Positions 1-13,591 of a DNA stretch of 64,000 nt are shown here, in pieces. The notes beneath the pieces were generated by a model that saw only the letters and a list, made by a program, of their open reading frames with translations, did not search any database and was not told where the DNA came from. The position numbers were made by a program, and so were the translations under genes. Within the stretch, counting starts at the first letter, position 1. The number at the start of each line of letters is the position of its first letter. The DNA comes from Limnoperna fortunei (Eukaryota > Mollusca > Bivalvia > Mytilida > Modiolidae), in the NCBI GenBank assembly GCA_944474755.1, contig OX104117.1, positions 79,956,926-80,020,925 on the forward strand, written 5' to 3'.

Positions 1-1
1 A

Positions 2-3000
2 TCAGACGACGATCCACAGGCGGCATTTAGAGATCTAGCAACTGGATTAGAGGAGACGGTCGTGTTTTGTTTCCAGCAAGCCATTTATGCAATTACGAAG
101 GTAGATGTATTTACTGATGCAGTTTTACGTAACAAAAATTTTTCCTTTTGCAAAAACCCAGAGAGTCAGTTTCAAGTCGCTAGCAAGTGGTTGTATTTTG
201 ACTGTTGTGATTATGCGGAATACATTTATATTTTAAAGAACCATAATTTTGTTTCCATCATTGTTTCTTATTTGAAACATTACATAATTGTGAACTATTA
301 TAGTATTCACACATTTCTCATGTTTTACGTCAGTTGAACCCTAAAATACATATAAATAATTAGGTGTATTCGTAAAATATGATGGCATCTTAAAAATTCT
401 TTTATAGTGTTCCAATGCTTCTTTAATAATCGATGGCAAATCTTATTTATGCGCAAGTTGTTTATTTCATATCATAAAACCCATTTAATTTCAATTTATA
501 TGCTAGAGTATAGTTTACAAATTGAAAATAAACGTGGAAAGAATAGATGATTATCCATTATTCAATGTTACTTTGATTATACCATTTATTTGAACATGTA
601 GATCTTTAATCTTGGAGCAAATAACTTGTTGCGAGGTACTTGTATATCTAAAAAACTAAAATATTTGATAATTGTACCTCATTATATGCATATTGAAAAT
701 CTTGATAAATTTAACAAAAAGGTTTCTCTCCTGCCAAACAGACTGAATTAGTAATAGGAAGAAAAATCTGCTATGTATTTATAAAACTTGAGCAATTTTC
801 CTTTAATTATATATAAAATTATAAATTGTACAAACCTATAATTAATTTTAATTTCTTCACATTATGTTAAAGTTGGCATTATCATAAACGACAAAGCCAC
901 GTTTGTTGCTAGAGGTAGTAATACCTTAATACAATTTACCTTTAAGATTTATCCATTTTATCTAGAATGTTGATACGCTTTTAAATGAGACTTTTAGAAA
1001 TGATACGTAAATAATAAGAACAACCCTTAATCTAATAATGTACTTTTGTTCACAAACGTCAGGTTTCATTAATATTTCAGCAAAATAATTCGACCATTGA
1101 CATAATGGGTCTAGTTTTTATACTGGAGAGAATTTCTAACCTGTGTTGATTTATAAAAAAGAAGAAGTCCGTGTAATTGAAAGGGTTCCTTTAATATAAA
1201 AAATACCATTGTTCTGTTTTCTTCACTTTTGGTTACTATGATTTTGTCTTGAAAAAGGAGGACCCTGTAAAGAGATACAAAACGACAGTGGAACATGATT
1301 GTAATGTCTGACCTAAGCTTTGTAAATCTTAGTCCTATTAAAAAAAATGCAAATATGAACGATTAAATTAATCCAATAAAGTTATCGTCCCTTAACCAGA
1401 TTCTTTCCTTTTTAGGCATTGTATGGTTTGGCATCAAGTGTCCTGGATAATAACCCTTTCACTGAAAATGACACTCTAAACAAGAAAAATTGCGTGTCAA
1501 AAATAACGACAGTGTTTGATGCTGTGCTTCGTTTGACAACCACACAGCAACTTCACCAAGACGTATTGAGACAAATATTTCTTTACCTTTTCTTTTTCAC
1601 CAGTACATCGGTCTTTAACAAGTTGTTTCAAGAAGGTAAGAAACCTTACTTTTACAAATCATAGTTGTTCATAAACTGCTACGTCATTCAAGACCACCGT
1701 TTCCGAATGAAAGATACGCATTATGTGTGATTAGTGGTCTATAAAGATATTGTATTTTACATTAAAATGTTATATTGTTTATTTTTAAATGATCATGTTT
1801 ATTTTTATTCCGTAAGACAATACAATATTTTTTCGACGAACAGTTTTAATATTGATTTTCTAGATATAGGAACAGAATGACTGCTCGTTTTCAGGAAAAG
1901 GATTATATTTATTCTTATAAACTATAATATTGATAGAAATTATCTGTTCCTATCTATTAGTATTATATAAGAATTTCCAAGGAAATAGAATGATATATTT
2001 ATCTCAACAATGATACTATTTTGTTTTCAAGTACAAAATAACCAATTTAAAGTATGACATTCACCTGCTTTGTAATTGTCAAAGTAAAAGCCCGTTTTTT
2101 TCTATGGCGATTTACTGTCATACGTCTGTATAATGTGCTACAAAGTATATAAGCCGAATATGTAGTAATGACATGTATATCACTTTTTAAGATTCTGGAC
2201 CAGCTTATTATAATTGGTCTTCCGGCGTACGAATTCGGACGAACATTGGTCAGTTAGAAGACTGGGCTAATCGGAATGGATTTGAAGAGGAGTTTAACCA
2301 AGTGTCGGAAAAACTTTTAACCGCTGCAGAATTTTTATCCACATCAAAATCTCTACTTTTAAAGGTAATAATACTACATATAACTTTCAAAGTTGACCCT
2401 CGCCTATTCCTGGTTAATTGAGATTCGATTTATTCAAGTCATTGAGTATACATAGTTGCTTTATTGCCTACACGTTTGACATCCCCTTTGTTACAAAAAC
2501 CCCCCATACAAATGGTCATGTAAACAATACCAACATTGCTGCAAAATAAGATGTTTATGTTTTCACCTGTTAATACAACTTCGCTATCTTAACATTGTAA
2601 GTAAATATTTGCCATTTCAATTAATATTTTCGTATTGTTGTACTAGTACGCATATAAAGAAATATACTCCAGATAACAGTGTACCTAATCACATTGAAAT
2701 ATCTAAGATTGAGTCCACTTTTCTGTTAATTTGGGATATTGGTCCATTGATATTTTAGTTTGATTGGATGAAACTAAAGACTCATTTCCAGCCACTGAAC
2801 GAAGCGCAGTTGTATCACCTGGTATGCGGGTACGACCATGGTGGAAAACCACCTCCGTCCTCATGGTTGCCGTCTCCCGAGGATAGACATCAAGCAAATA
2901 TGAAAGGTACTTTAAACCATAAAACAGATTAAAAGAAATAGCATGAGCTATGTTGTTGTAAACTGTAAACGTCACGTCCGATGACAGTACACTAAAAATC

Positions 3001-6000
3001 ATTGAGCATTACCATTCCCTACCAATGGTAAAGAATATGTTTAGCATGTGTGACATTAGTCTTTTACATGTCGATTACCACATGATGGTTGTCTTGTCTT
3101 CTATACTGTACCAGTCGATTGAGAATTACGGCTTTTAAAACACACCAGACATGGTTTGTAAAAACATCTTACTTTATTAAATCGTTGTCTTCTGTGTAAT
3201 GAAGGATTATCTGTCCTTTACGCATTTGCTTACCTAACAATGCACTACATTTCAGATGACATTCCATTGGAGATGACAGCACATCCGCCATTTTTGATAC
3301 CTCAAGAGAATGGATGCATTGACTTAATGCATCCTCCAGATGATGCCGATTTCTGGAAACTTTTCAAAGAACTTCATCCTTTGTATGGGGTCACGGAAGA
3401 TGATAGCGATAGTGGTTTTAGTCCGTCCAATACGCCTAGATTTACTGGAAACTTTCCAAAAGTTGAGCTTCAGAATTCCTTTTTCAACACGCCAGATGGA
3501 TACAGGAGTGACGTAGACCTTTCACTTCACAGAGATCAAATAAATGGAAATTTTGACGGTGAACCTATATCCCCACGAACGATTGTCAGCCCCATAGTAA
3601 AACCTCAATACTATAAGCTAAACTTTGACAGTGATACCAACTCAACACCAAAAACCTCAACCCCTTCATCACCAAAGCATCCTCCATCATCTCGACAAGA
3701 GTCGTTAAACCGACGACTAGATTTATTAATCACCAGCAATAACTTAAACATACCAGAAAATTTCCACAATGACGGAATAACTCCTATTGAAGAAACAGCA
3801 CCGCCGCTGCCGCCGAGAATTTACAAACAGACTGCTCCCCATCGCCTGACGAATGGAAGTTTGTCTCAGAGTGCACCTACCAATGTTCTGCAGAAACAAT
3901 TATCGCACGCATTTCAGAATGAAGATCCTCTTGGTAGAGAAAATCTGGCTCAAGTCAATAGACAAATTTTTGAATCACTGGGGCAAATTTCACCAACAAG
4001 TAAGTAGAAGCACTAAATAAACAAACAAAATATCAGTAATGTATATTAAACACACTTTGGTAAACAAAAAATTATAAAACATGGAAAGTCCCAATTAATG
4101 GCTGCAATTTCCTCTTTGAAGAAAAATACCACGTTAACCAATACATTCGATAAGGAGTCAGAATCTAAAGGACAGACTTAAACATTAAACAGTTAAATAA
4201 TAATTGAAGAAAGCACGAATTCCATTATAAACCAGGGAAAAAAACAGTGCTTCAGAAGAGTACGTGTTTCTTGCATCACTAACGACAACTGTCATGTTTT
4301 CAATTAGTTACATCGTTGCGTAGGAAATCCTCGACCGGCGTTCTCGCTTTGCTAAGACAGCGTTGCAAGGCGAGAATGGGACCTGCCGTTTCCGACAATG
4401 TATTGGTTACATAAATGTATAAGGAAAAGTCAGTGTCTCAAAATAAATATGTTTTCACTAAATGTACGGCCTTATACCTTGACAATCCATTAATGTCGAC
4501 TATAAAATTGGATTGATATAAATAAAGGTAATAACAAAATACCGAATTCCAAGGACACTGTCAAAACAAAGCCAAGAAATCCGGCAAAATTGAGGACTTA
4601 AGCAAAAATATGGAAACTACCGCAACGTTCCCGAGATGGTACAGGTATTTCACAAGAAATAGTGGGTTTAACTAGGTTTTATGGCATGCCAAACCTCTCG
4701 ATCCATCTACCGATATCTTACATCAATAGTCAGTATAGGTGTATACAATATCCATTCTATTACAATCACTATGTAAAACTATCTTCATATTTTCAAAAGA
4801 ATATTTTTCAATAAGGTAATGGTATCAAAAGTAAAGCTTAGTAAAGGCGCGAACAAGTAGATTTTTCTTGTAACTTGTTTTATAAGTTTAGCCCGAAGAA
4901 ATTGCAAAAATCAGTATACTCACTCCTAACTCTTGCATACCTGATGAATAGAGGAATGTAGACACCTTTCTGCATGAGAAGCTTGAACATTGCTGCATAA
5001 GTGATGAAACTTTTATCATTTTGAAATTCAATTCGTCTCGTGTGTCTTATGATGAGATTTGCAGTGACGTCATATTCCAGGTGTAAGTCTAAAATGATAC
5101 TGGTGAAGCAGTTTCTGCGATTTCTTTAAGTTAAAGTTCCGAATGATATATTAATGGAAGCCAACGAGCAAATTTAAGTGTTAATAGAAAGGATATCATC
5201 AATATATCTATACTGATTTTAAAGGACATAGCTTATCCTATCATCTTGTCTTTGATAAGACGTTGAAGAAATTCAGTTTCTTCAGAACACAGGAACAAAT
5301 CGGCAAGAAGAAAACACATCTTCCAAAAGTTACAGAGATAGGCTGGCATTCTGTAAACATGTTCCTTGTTGTAGCGTAATTTTCCATTTGCCTTTTTTGT
5401 TCTTTGGAAGCAATTACGCATTGTTGAATTCTAAAACTACTTATTTGTAGTCATATGTAAAAGCGAACGATTTATTATGATTAACCTTCTTTTGTATTCA
5501 AATTGTAAGGTACATAAGGTATAAAACATGTAATACTGTTTTTTCAATGTTGGTGCTTTACGATCTGTTTTTAGTATTTGGTCTAAAATACTGATAAAAA
5601 AGGTTTTTTTTCTAATAGGCAGCCGACCTACAATGGTTCCAGTTCTTGGAACAACGGTCAAGTCAGCAAACACTCCTGTATTCTCTATCGGAATAACTAA
5701 AGGTGATAAAGGGTTGGGACTTGGACTTATTGATGGTCTAGTAAGTAAATACAACCAGTTACGTATTGAATAGCACAAAATCCAGACTGAAATCGGAGTT
5801 AAGTATTAACATATGTATTTTCCAAGCTACATAAATATTAAATAAATTTTAAAGTTTTTCAAGACTGTTATTTTATGGAAATTTTAACAGTTTGTATATT
5901 ATTGTACATTTGTAGTAAATTTATTTAAAAATTCTACCTCCCTTGTGTTTTTTTACACCGCAAAAAGTCACTATATTTAAATACAGTGTTTCGTAGTTCT

Positions 6001-6871
6001 TCAGGGTGTAAAACATGGCAACTATGATTTATTTTCCTTCTAAAACTAATTATTTATCAATGTTGACTTTGCTTTAGTACACACCATTACGACTAGCAGG
6101 CATCTATATACGAAAAGTTCTGCCAGATAGCCCAGCAGCTGAAAATGGTAAAATACAAGTTGGTGATCGTCTGCTCTGTGTTAATGGCAAAAGCATAGTT
6201 GGTGCTGATTATCAAAGGTATCCATATATATTAGTATGTTTTATAGAATTTTCGAGTATGTCTTTGCTTCAAAGCAGAAAATATAAAGGGTATTATCTTT
6301 AGTTGAACTTCTTTTTTAGTTAAGGTTCGTGTTTAGAATGTCTGCGTATTCTTTCTTTTTAATATTTTTTAATTGTTAAGTCATTCCGTTAATCAAACGT
6401 CTTGTCATTAGAGTATGACTGTCATATTAAGACAATTAGACAACGACTTAGACTATGTTCTTCATATTCGTAAAATGGACGTGGTAAATCGGAAAACAGT
6501 TTTCCTTTGAATTTTTCAAATAGGTGTGTTTAATATCATGCCAAAGGTTGGGGTAACATTTGATCTTCAAAGAATTAGACTTGGAAAGGACGAAAGTCAA
6601 AATTTATATTATTGTATGAACATCGGTAAATTGTGTACAATAACTATGCACACAGAATGCATTGTTAATCTTCTTCATATAGAGTGCAAAAAGACCAAAA
6701 AAAATAGAACAAAGCAAACATAAGAAGTGTATTACTATAATTAACACAGTTTACGTGTTGTTTACTTTCAGTGCTATGAAACTAATACGAGCAGCTGGAG
6801 ATCAGTTGACTTTACTAGTGGCCAAAGGAAACGATTCTATAGCCACTAAGATTTCATCTATAAGTGGCTAG
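2..6871 (+). CDS. RADIL: Radil-like Ras-associating and dilute domain protein, 3' part (8 exons)
   Basis: Exons: 2-100, 1416-1635, 2192-2364, 2759-2906, 3256-3999, 5619-5740, 6078-6217 and 6772-6871. All have AG/GT borders and matching phases, and together give 581 residues ending in TAG. The first four exons encode the C-terminal half of a DIL (dilute) helical domain, with landmarks such as LEETVVFCFQQAIYAITK, FTSTSVFNKLF and QLEDWANRNGF. The long exon is a low-complexity Ser/Pro-rich linker with a proline stretch (APPLPPR) that could bind SH3 domains. The last three exons encode a PDZ domain with carboxylate loop GLGLGLIDG and the segment IYIRKVLPDSPAAENG. DIL followed by a C-terminal PDZ is the Radil arrangement; afadin and Rasip1 are the other relatives. 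Family knowledge: Radil is a Rap1 effector in cell adhesion and migration. The RA and FHA domains would lie upstream of the window. AATAAA signals at 7151 and 7277 are candidate polyadenylation sites. Confidence 0.85.
101..1415 (+). other. Radil intron, no recognisable element
   Basis: AT-rich intronic sequence between the first two exons in the window. No repeat, RNA gene or coding similarity is evident on either strand. The 1636-2191, 2365-2758, 2907-3255, 5741-6077 and 6218-6771 introns are likewise unremarkable. A small inverted repeat lies near 4342-4380 (TTCTCGC... / ...GGCGAGAA). Confidence 0.6.
4875..5425 (-). mobile_element. Decayed Penelope-like retroelement fragment in a Radil intron
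   Basis: Read on the minus strand, three frames in succession give reverse-transcriptase-like segments: LLADLFLCSEETEFLQRL (about 5320-5240), then LKLKEIAETASPVS-like sequence, then ILDLHLEYDVTANLI and KGVYIPLFIRYARVRSEYTD. In Penelope-like elements these correspond to CAPLLADLFL.., the LDLHLE motif after the YIDD box, and the GVYISQLIRYSRA.. motif. Order and spacing fit a single fragment with frameshifts and stops, so it is non-functional. It lies antisense within the 4000-5618 intron. The YIDD core itself is degraded here. A second fragment of the same class sits at 59904-60191. The assignment comes from motif recall, not from a search. Confidence 0.6.
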
Positions 6872-7724
6872 CTTAAGGATCATGTGTTCATGCATTATTA
6901 TGATAACACGATATGCATTGCAGACTTTGTCTCATTAAGTTCCCAATATAACAAGACAAATAATGTATTATCAGAATCTTTTCAAATCCAGGAGAAACTT
7001 TTTTAAATCATCAATTAAACCTGGATTAGGGTGTTAACTTTTTGATTGGTTTTAATAAGACGAGTGTGGTATTGTCGGTCTGTGATTCTACATATAATAT
7101 ATCAAATATAATATATCAAAATGCACATAAACTTTACCCTTATTTCAAAGAATAAAAGAATATGTGACGAAAATCTACGCATTGTGGATTTTAAATGAAA
7201 ATTGCAGGGGAATACTGTATTTTTATTATTTATTAATGTATAAAATATTGATGTTATTAGTATGTGAATTATCAAAAATAAATACATGTTTATAATAGTT
7301 TCAGTTATTAGATTTTAACTAGAAAACAAAAAATTACAGTAAAATTTAGGCATAATGTGAACCAAAATCATGGTAGAAAATAGCTGGAAGATATTTTTTG
7401 TGTTTATAATTGTATACAAGGAGATATGGACTTCCATTTAGGTATAAATCAGTGGTTAAAAAAAAAGAAACGATCGACTTTTCGATTTGTTTCTACCGAA
7501 TCTAATCGAGTATGGATTACATCTTTTCCTAAAATTATGCTGGTTCCAACAGATGTTACTTTGATGTAAGGGACGGAACTCCTATTGATACAAGACGTAA
7601 TTGTTTCGTAGAAAAATATACCACATGTCATCTATTATTACCGTGTCTGAATATTCAACAGACTTCAGTCACACGACATCACCAGTTTACATGGAAATTG
7701 TTTTTTCACGCCACTATCAGCAAT

Positions 7725-7800
7725 TGGTCAACAATATCATGGCATCCAGGTTTTATTTAGGAGGAAACCGGAGTACCTTGTGAAAATTCCCGACATTTGG
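7725..7800 (-). mobile_element. SINE fragment (3' part)
   Basis: The reverse complement reads as a diverged copy of the SINE core found at 21608-21836 and 50885-51095: TACTCCGG, TTTCCTCC, TAAAACCTGGATGCCATGAT. Only the core and part of the tail remain. It lies downstream of the Radil stop and may be within its 3' UTR or intergenic. Confidence 0.6.
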
Positions 7801-8934
7801 AAAGAAAGCTGGTGCTGTCATAGAACTAATGGAATGCTATGCTCTGTCCATTTCTAAGATTACATGTATGTTTGATTATCTCACTTTTGTTTTATTTATG
7901 GAACTTTATTTGACTCAGACGATTATCTCGAGTAAAACAACATGTCCTCAGCAGGAACTGGATAGCTTTCCAGAACACATGTAATCTCAACCAGCTTATC
8001 ATTTGTTTAACAAGTTGTTCCAGTTGACAATTGTTTATGTTCCTTGTTTATAATATTTGGAAGGACGTTTCCATACTTACTGACTTATTAGTATCACATC
8101 TTCATTCATGTATCGACTGTTTTCCTGGAATTTGTAATGAATTTCAAGTTCAGAGCAAAATTAAGTAGAAGCCATTACGAATTTATTTATAACATTCAAT
8201 CAACTTTGTTCACTAGCACATTGAGACAGATTATACATAAATATCCATAAGAAAGCGTACAGATGTAAAAATATATCACGTCTATAAATAAAACAGCACT
8301 AAACAACAGTATGACTATCACCAAAATATATTTCAATTATAATAAAAATAGAAACTACTGGAGGTGGGATTCTTAAACATTTCTAAAAATATATTTCAAC
8401 ATACATCTACTACCAATTGTAAATTCAACATGGACTAGGTCAGTCATGTTCTTATTGTTGTGTCAATGAAACAAATAAAATGTTCAGTAGATAAATTATC
8501 TATGATACCACCAATGTCTTATAGTTTACAGTATGCAATATAATGAAATAAAAGTAGAAAAAATTAGCTAAAAATATCTGGATTACAGCATTTACTGGCC
8601 ATTTTTACACAATTTTTCAATTGGGTGTGGCTTGTTCAAAATGACTAAAAATTAAACACTAGACAACAAAATTGATGTAAAGACCAATGCACTCCTGACT
8701 AGATATTTATACAATGTTGAGTATGGATTGTCAGTTTACCCAACTTTGATCTTTACAACACTATGAATTCGAGCTTTCATCATAGAAAATTACCTGTTAA
8801 AATAATTAATAAACTAGAATAATCTCAACAGTGGCATCTCTTCAATATATAACCCCAAACCAGTAACAACAACAGTAAATCCCAGGTTTGCAATACAAAA
8901 CTTTGTTTTTGTTTATTTGATGTTAACGCTACTT

Positions 8935-9020
8935 TCAGCAATTTTGCAGCTATATCATGGCATCCAGTTTTTATTGGGGGAGGAAGCCAGAGTACCCGGT
9001 GAAAACCCCTGACATGTTAA
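8935..9020 (-). mobile_element. SINE fragment (3' part)
   Basis: A minus-strand copy of the same SINE core: GGGTACTCTGGCTTCC, AATAAAAACTGGATGCCATG, ATATAGCTGCAAAATTGCTG. It is truncated at the tRNA-like end. Confidence 0.7.
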
Positions 9021-11890
9021 CTAATATAATGGTTCTAATAAAGTTATATACTCGCATAGCTTTTAATGGGATTAAACTGCAGGTAAATTTAAAAGTAATG
9101 TTTCTCTGGTAATCTACTACGATAGAGTACATCGTATAGATTACCTGTTTTTCTATATATAATTAACTGATTGGAAGGTACAACTTACGTTTTGCAGTTT
9201 TTTACAAAATAATTATCTAAAAAATGCATATAAGCAGTAGTACAGACTTTTGTACAATATAACTAATTTGGAACGTTACATAAATTTGGATGACTAGTAT
9301 CAAAATCACAAAAGTTACAAATAAATTATTTGTAAATAACAATTGAAATTGATGAACAATCTGTTCACAAATAACAGACAAAATACAACCATAAAAATAG
9401 TATTGATGAAAACTGTCAACTAATTGCAAGAATTCCAAATCTTTATCTATTTTAACACTATATTTAAATGGTTGAAATTTTGCCATTTTTAGAGTACATG
9501 TAACATAGTAAATTCTGTATTTTACAAAACTACCTTTGTAACAAAATAATGTTTTCATTGGTTATTGGTTTATGTTTTGACATCAGAATAGATTGATTAT
9601 GAATACACTTCAAAATTACAAAATTATTAACAATTTTAAACTTATAATAAACTTCATACGTATCAATTCACTTGAGGGTTTATTTCAATTCAGCATGTTT
9701 GAGAAAAGAATTTTACAACAAAATGTATTATTAGTTTTACAAGTAAAAAAATAACTTACAAATTAGATAATATATGTGAGGTTTGAAAATGATGTCAAGA
9801 CTTGCCAAGACATTTTAATGTTTGAAATGCAAAATATGTTTAATAAATAAAAATAAATTAAATTTGGATTAGAATACAAAATGTTATATATTGATGTCTT
9901 TGTTCCTAATGACATTTGTTTCAGAATGTGAAAGTTACAAAAATCCCAAAGGCATAATGATATCACAAGATCATATCCTGTTGGAAATATCTTGTTCAAC
10001 AGTAAAACTTCTCTTAACATGTCACCCAAAAAAAACCAACAAAAGAAAATACAAACAAACCAAAACAGGCAAACCTCAGAATGCTTCTGCCACCCCTTTA
10101 AACTGTCAAATTTATTTTACAAGTGAGGGTGGTTTAATGAAGTGTCATTGGGTATGTAGTAACCAAGTACAATAGGAAACATAATCTTAATCAACAAATA
10201 AAACACCCCTACACAGCATTACAATACATCTATGTATTTTGATAAAATTCAAAAATAAGATACACCAATTCAATTTGAAGTTGGGAGTTATCAAAAAATA
10301 AGATACACTCGTTCAATCTGAGGTTAGGAGTTCCAAGTAAAACATCAGCAATAATACAATAAAACTCATATCACATGTATTTGTTTAAACAAGAACCTTT
10401 TTATATGGTATATATTACTTATTGTCCTTTGTTGAACATCAAGCATAATGTTATGGTTCAATTATTTTACAAAGAACAAGTTTTTTGAATGGCTTGTGCA
10501 GTTGATTAGGGCAACCTTGATGGCACCGATCAGTAAAAACTACACACAAAATTGAAAGAAAGCATCAAATTTAAGCTAAAAGAATAAGCAATAAATAAAA
10601 TAATTAATAAAACATCTATATAATATAAATAAATTAAAACATTTGCCTTCCATTAATTACATATACATTGATCATAAATACTGATAAAAGTCCTTACCTT
10701 GACAGACTTAACAACTGTTCTTGAAAACAGAACAACGTGACATTTGAAATTGAATATATATTTGATTTATTTGTTTCAATCTACAATGTCTAAGTAGTTA
10801 TTTCTTGACTGAGTATTTCATCATTTTGTATAAAAATCTGTAAAAGCAATCTCATTAAGAACAATAATCAGGGATTATTAAAAATATAGATTGTCTTGTC
10901 AGACATAAAAAACTGCTGATATCTAAACATTCTACTTAATACCAATGTTGACAGACAAATTAATCTAAAAATATATTCATAAATCACAGAATACTTAAAG
11001 ATGATTTGAATTTTTTCTCATTTGTCAAAGGTAAAAAATACTGTCAAATAAGTACCAAAAATGTATTAAAAACCAATTACATTCAAAACAATAAACCAGA
11101 AGTCATGGATGTACACAAATGTATCATTATGGCAACATGATACTGGATCAAACTAACAAGGACATTGTAATATTCTATAATGTAATTTGTTATCTTTCAT
11201 GTACATACTATATTCTTATGCGACTTTGATATACATGAAACAACTGTCTTGATACAAGCAGGAGAACAGAAAAAGTTTGTTGGACAACAAAATGTTTGTA
11301 ACAATAAAAATACACATATGTTTGCACATATATTTAAAAAAAAAAAATCATTTGGAAGCTTTTAATAATTTTGGTTCACTACTTGCTGACAAGGTATGAC
11401 ACGAATAAAGGTATTTTCTGCTATTTGAAATGATAAAGTTTAAGCTATTGAAGGATAATTTTAAATCTTGATATTAAATATTTAATGTAACTTTTGTTGA
11501 TTGTTTGTATACCAAAAAACATTTGAAATGTTGTGTCATGTTGGTATGTGCAAACTGAGGGGGACAAAATGGAAAAACAACTAATTCTACTACCTTCTTT
11601 CTCTCTTTGAAGTATTATAATTGATTTTAGCGAACATGTCTAATAACAATTTCTAAGCAAAGGATTCTGGGTATCCTATGTCAAGCAATCACCTCTGCCA
11701 CACCATGGGTTGACACTAATAAAGGTCTCTGATGCAGGTAAGCCACGTGTACAAACACAGTACTTGTCATGTAAAACCGTATCAACTGTGTATAAATAGA
11801 CTATATACAAATAAATAAGTTTTCTTGCATTTATTGTACACACCTCAGTTTGTTTACGGAAAGACGACAAATGTAGTCCCACAGTAAACG
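9021..11890. other. Intergenic, AT-rich, nothing recognised
   Basis: About 2.9 kb between the Radil and MMD genes. Reading frames here are short, AT-biased and without family resemblance. No tRNA, SINE or clear tandem array was seen. 12196-13591, up to the MMD stop codon, is similar. Its upper part probably carries the MMD 3' UTR, with TTTATT (AATAAA on the minus strand) near 13152, 13329 and 13394. Confidence 0.5.
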
Positions 11891-12195
11891 GTGGATGACA
11901 TGTGGCAGAGGTTATAACTGGGAACCAGTTATGTTCTCTGTGCCGGAGAGTGGGGATGACATGTGGCAGAGGTTATATCTGGGAACCAGTTATGTTCTCT
12001 GTGGCGGAGAGTGGGGATGACATGTGGCAGAGGTTATATCTGGGAACCAGTTATGTTCTCTGTGCCGGAGAGTGGGGATGACATGTGGCAGAGGTTATAT
12101 CTGGGAACCAGTTATGTTCTCTGTGCCAGAGAGTGGGGATGACATGTGGCAGAGGTAATATCTGGGAACCAGTTATGTTCTCTGTGCCGAAGACT
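11891..12195. repeat. 61-bp minisatellite, 5 copies
   Basis: Tandem units beginning GATGACATGTGGCAGAGG recur at about 11894, 11955, 12016, 12077 and 12138, a constant 61-bp step. Only a few substitutions separate the copies (for example TGTGCCGG against TGTGGCGG). No coding role is apparent. Confidence 0.9.
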
Positions 12196-13591
12196 GGTTT
12201 AAAAATTGTAAGGATTGATAGTGATTATTTGCTATGAACTAAATCCTGTACTGTGCAACCTGCCTTGTCACTAAATTATTTCTTCATGAACAAAACAATA
12301 ATTATACTGAACTGTTGCATTAGGACAAAGACAACATTATGTTATCTGAAGACATCATCCTTGTGCAGAACATGCATAACTTAATTTTTTTAGCCACTGA
12401 TTGACATCTGCTAAAAAATAGTAGTTATCTCGTTATTCTAATATATGTAATGGTTGAAGTTGGTAATTAGTATAAATTTCTTATTTTAAAAATAGTCACC
12501 TATTTCCAAAACCTTTAAAGGGATTTTTGAAGTTGTGTTAATAGTATTAAAAGATTTTCTAAAAATTAATTTGTCCTGTTATATGTTACTTTATACTATA
12601 ACTTATTGGAAATTTTACCAGAAATTTATTTTAATTTTTTATTTAAATGTTGATTTAGAATTCCATTGCAAAACTAAAGAGATAAAGGACGATAAGATAC
12701 CAGCTTGATTTACTGTCCTCTAAATGAAGAACATTTATCTTTACCCTATTTCTGTTATACTGGTCCAATCTTAAATACTGCACAGATTTGTTTGTATAAC
12801 ATACATTCATGTACAGTAAGTATTTATAAAAATTAGGGATCCCTTCTTGATAGACTGTTCCCCGAAGACCACCATGTCTTTTTGTCAATCTAAAGAACAT
12901 ACAATTTCATGTAATGATATATGATATTTAACAATATAAACAGATTTAAGTAATTGTCACACAAAATTAATGCTGATTAAGAACTTATATAAGTAGCATA
13001 TACTGTATGTTTACATAAACTATTGCACTTTTACTGCAAGGTATAATATAATGACAGCCATTGCATGGAGGGAATGCTGGGATCTACAACACTTTGTTGA
13101 ACTGGAATAGACTGCAGAGAGATTTTAGAGTATATTTTCTGAGAGAAACTTTTTTATTATTATATTTAGCAAAAAAGACAAAAACAAAAGTAATTTTGTA
13201 TGCATATAGTCAAATTCTAAAATACCAATAAAATAGATTTACTGTAGATAAATTAAAAAAAAGGAAAAAGAAATATTTATATAATTGGGAGTTGTTATAA
13301 GGGACTTGCAAAATGTTTTATCTACAAAATTTTTATTGATAAAAAGACATATGTTTTAGCTTTTTCAATTTAGATTTAATTAGAATTTTACTTTTATTTA
13401 TAATAATTTCACATAATACTGAGGTATACTGGTTTTTTCAAACTATAACTGAAGCCACAAATATACATATAATTACCTGTAAAAATGTAAGTTACAAAAC
13501 TAATGTACAGCTATACATAAAAGATCTATCAAAAACTTGACAACATCAACAGTAAATATGGAAGTAAAAGTGACCTAGATATTAACCTCAA

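Noticed and set aside
9217..10175. Short frames in the 9-10 kb intergenic region
   Set aside because: Low-complexity AT-rich translations with no family resemblance or conserved context.
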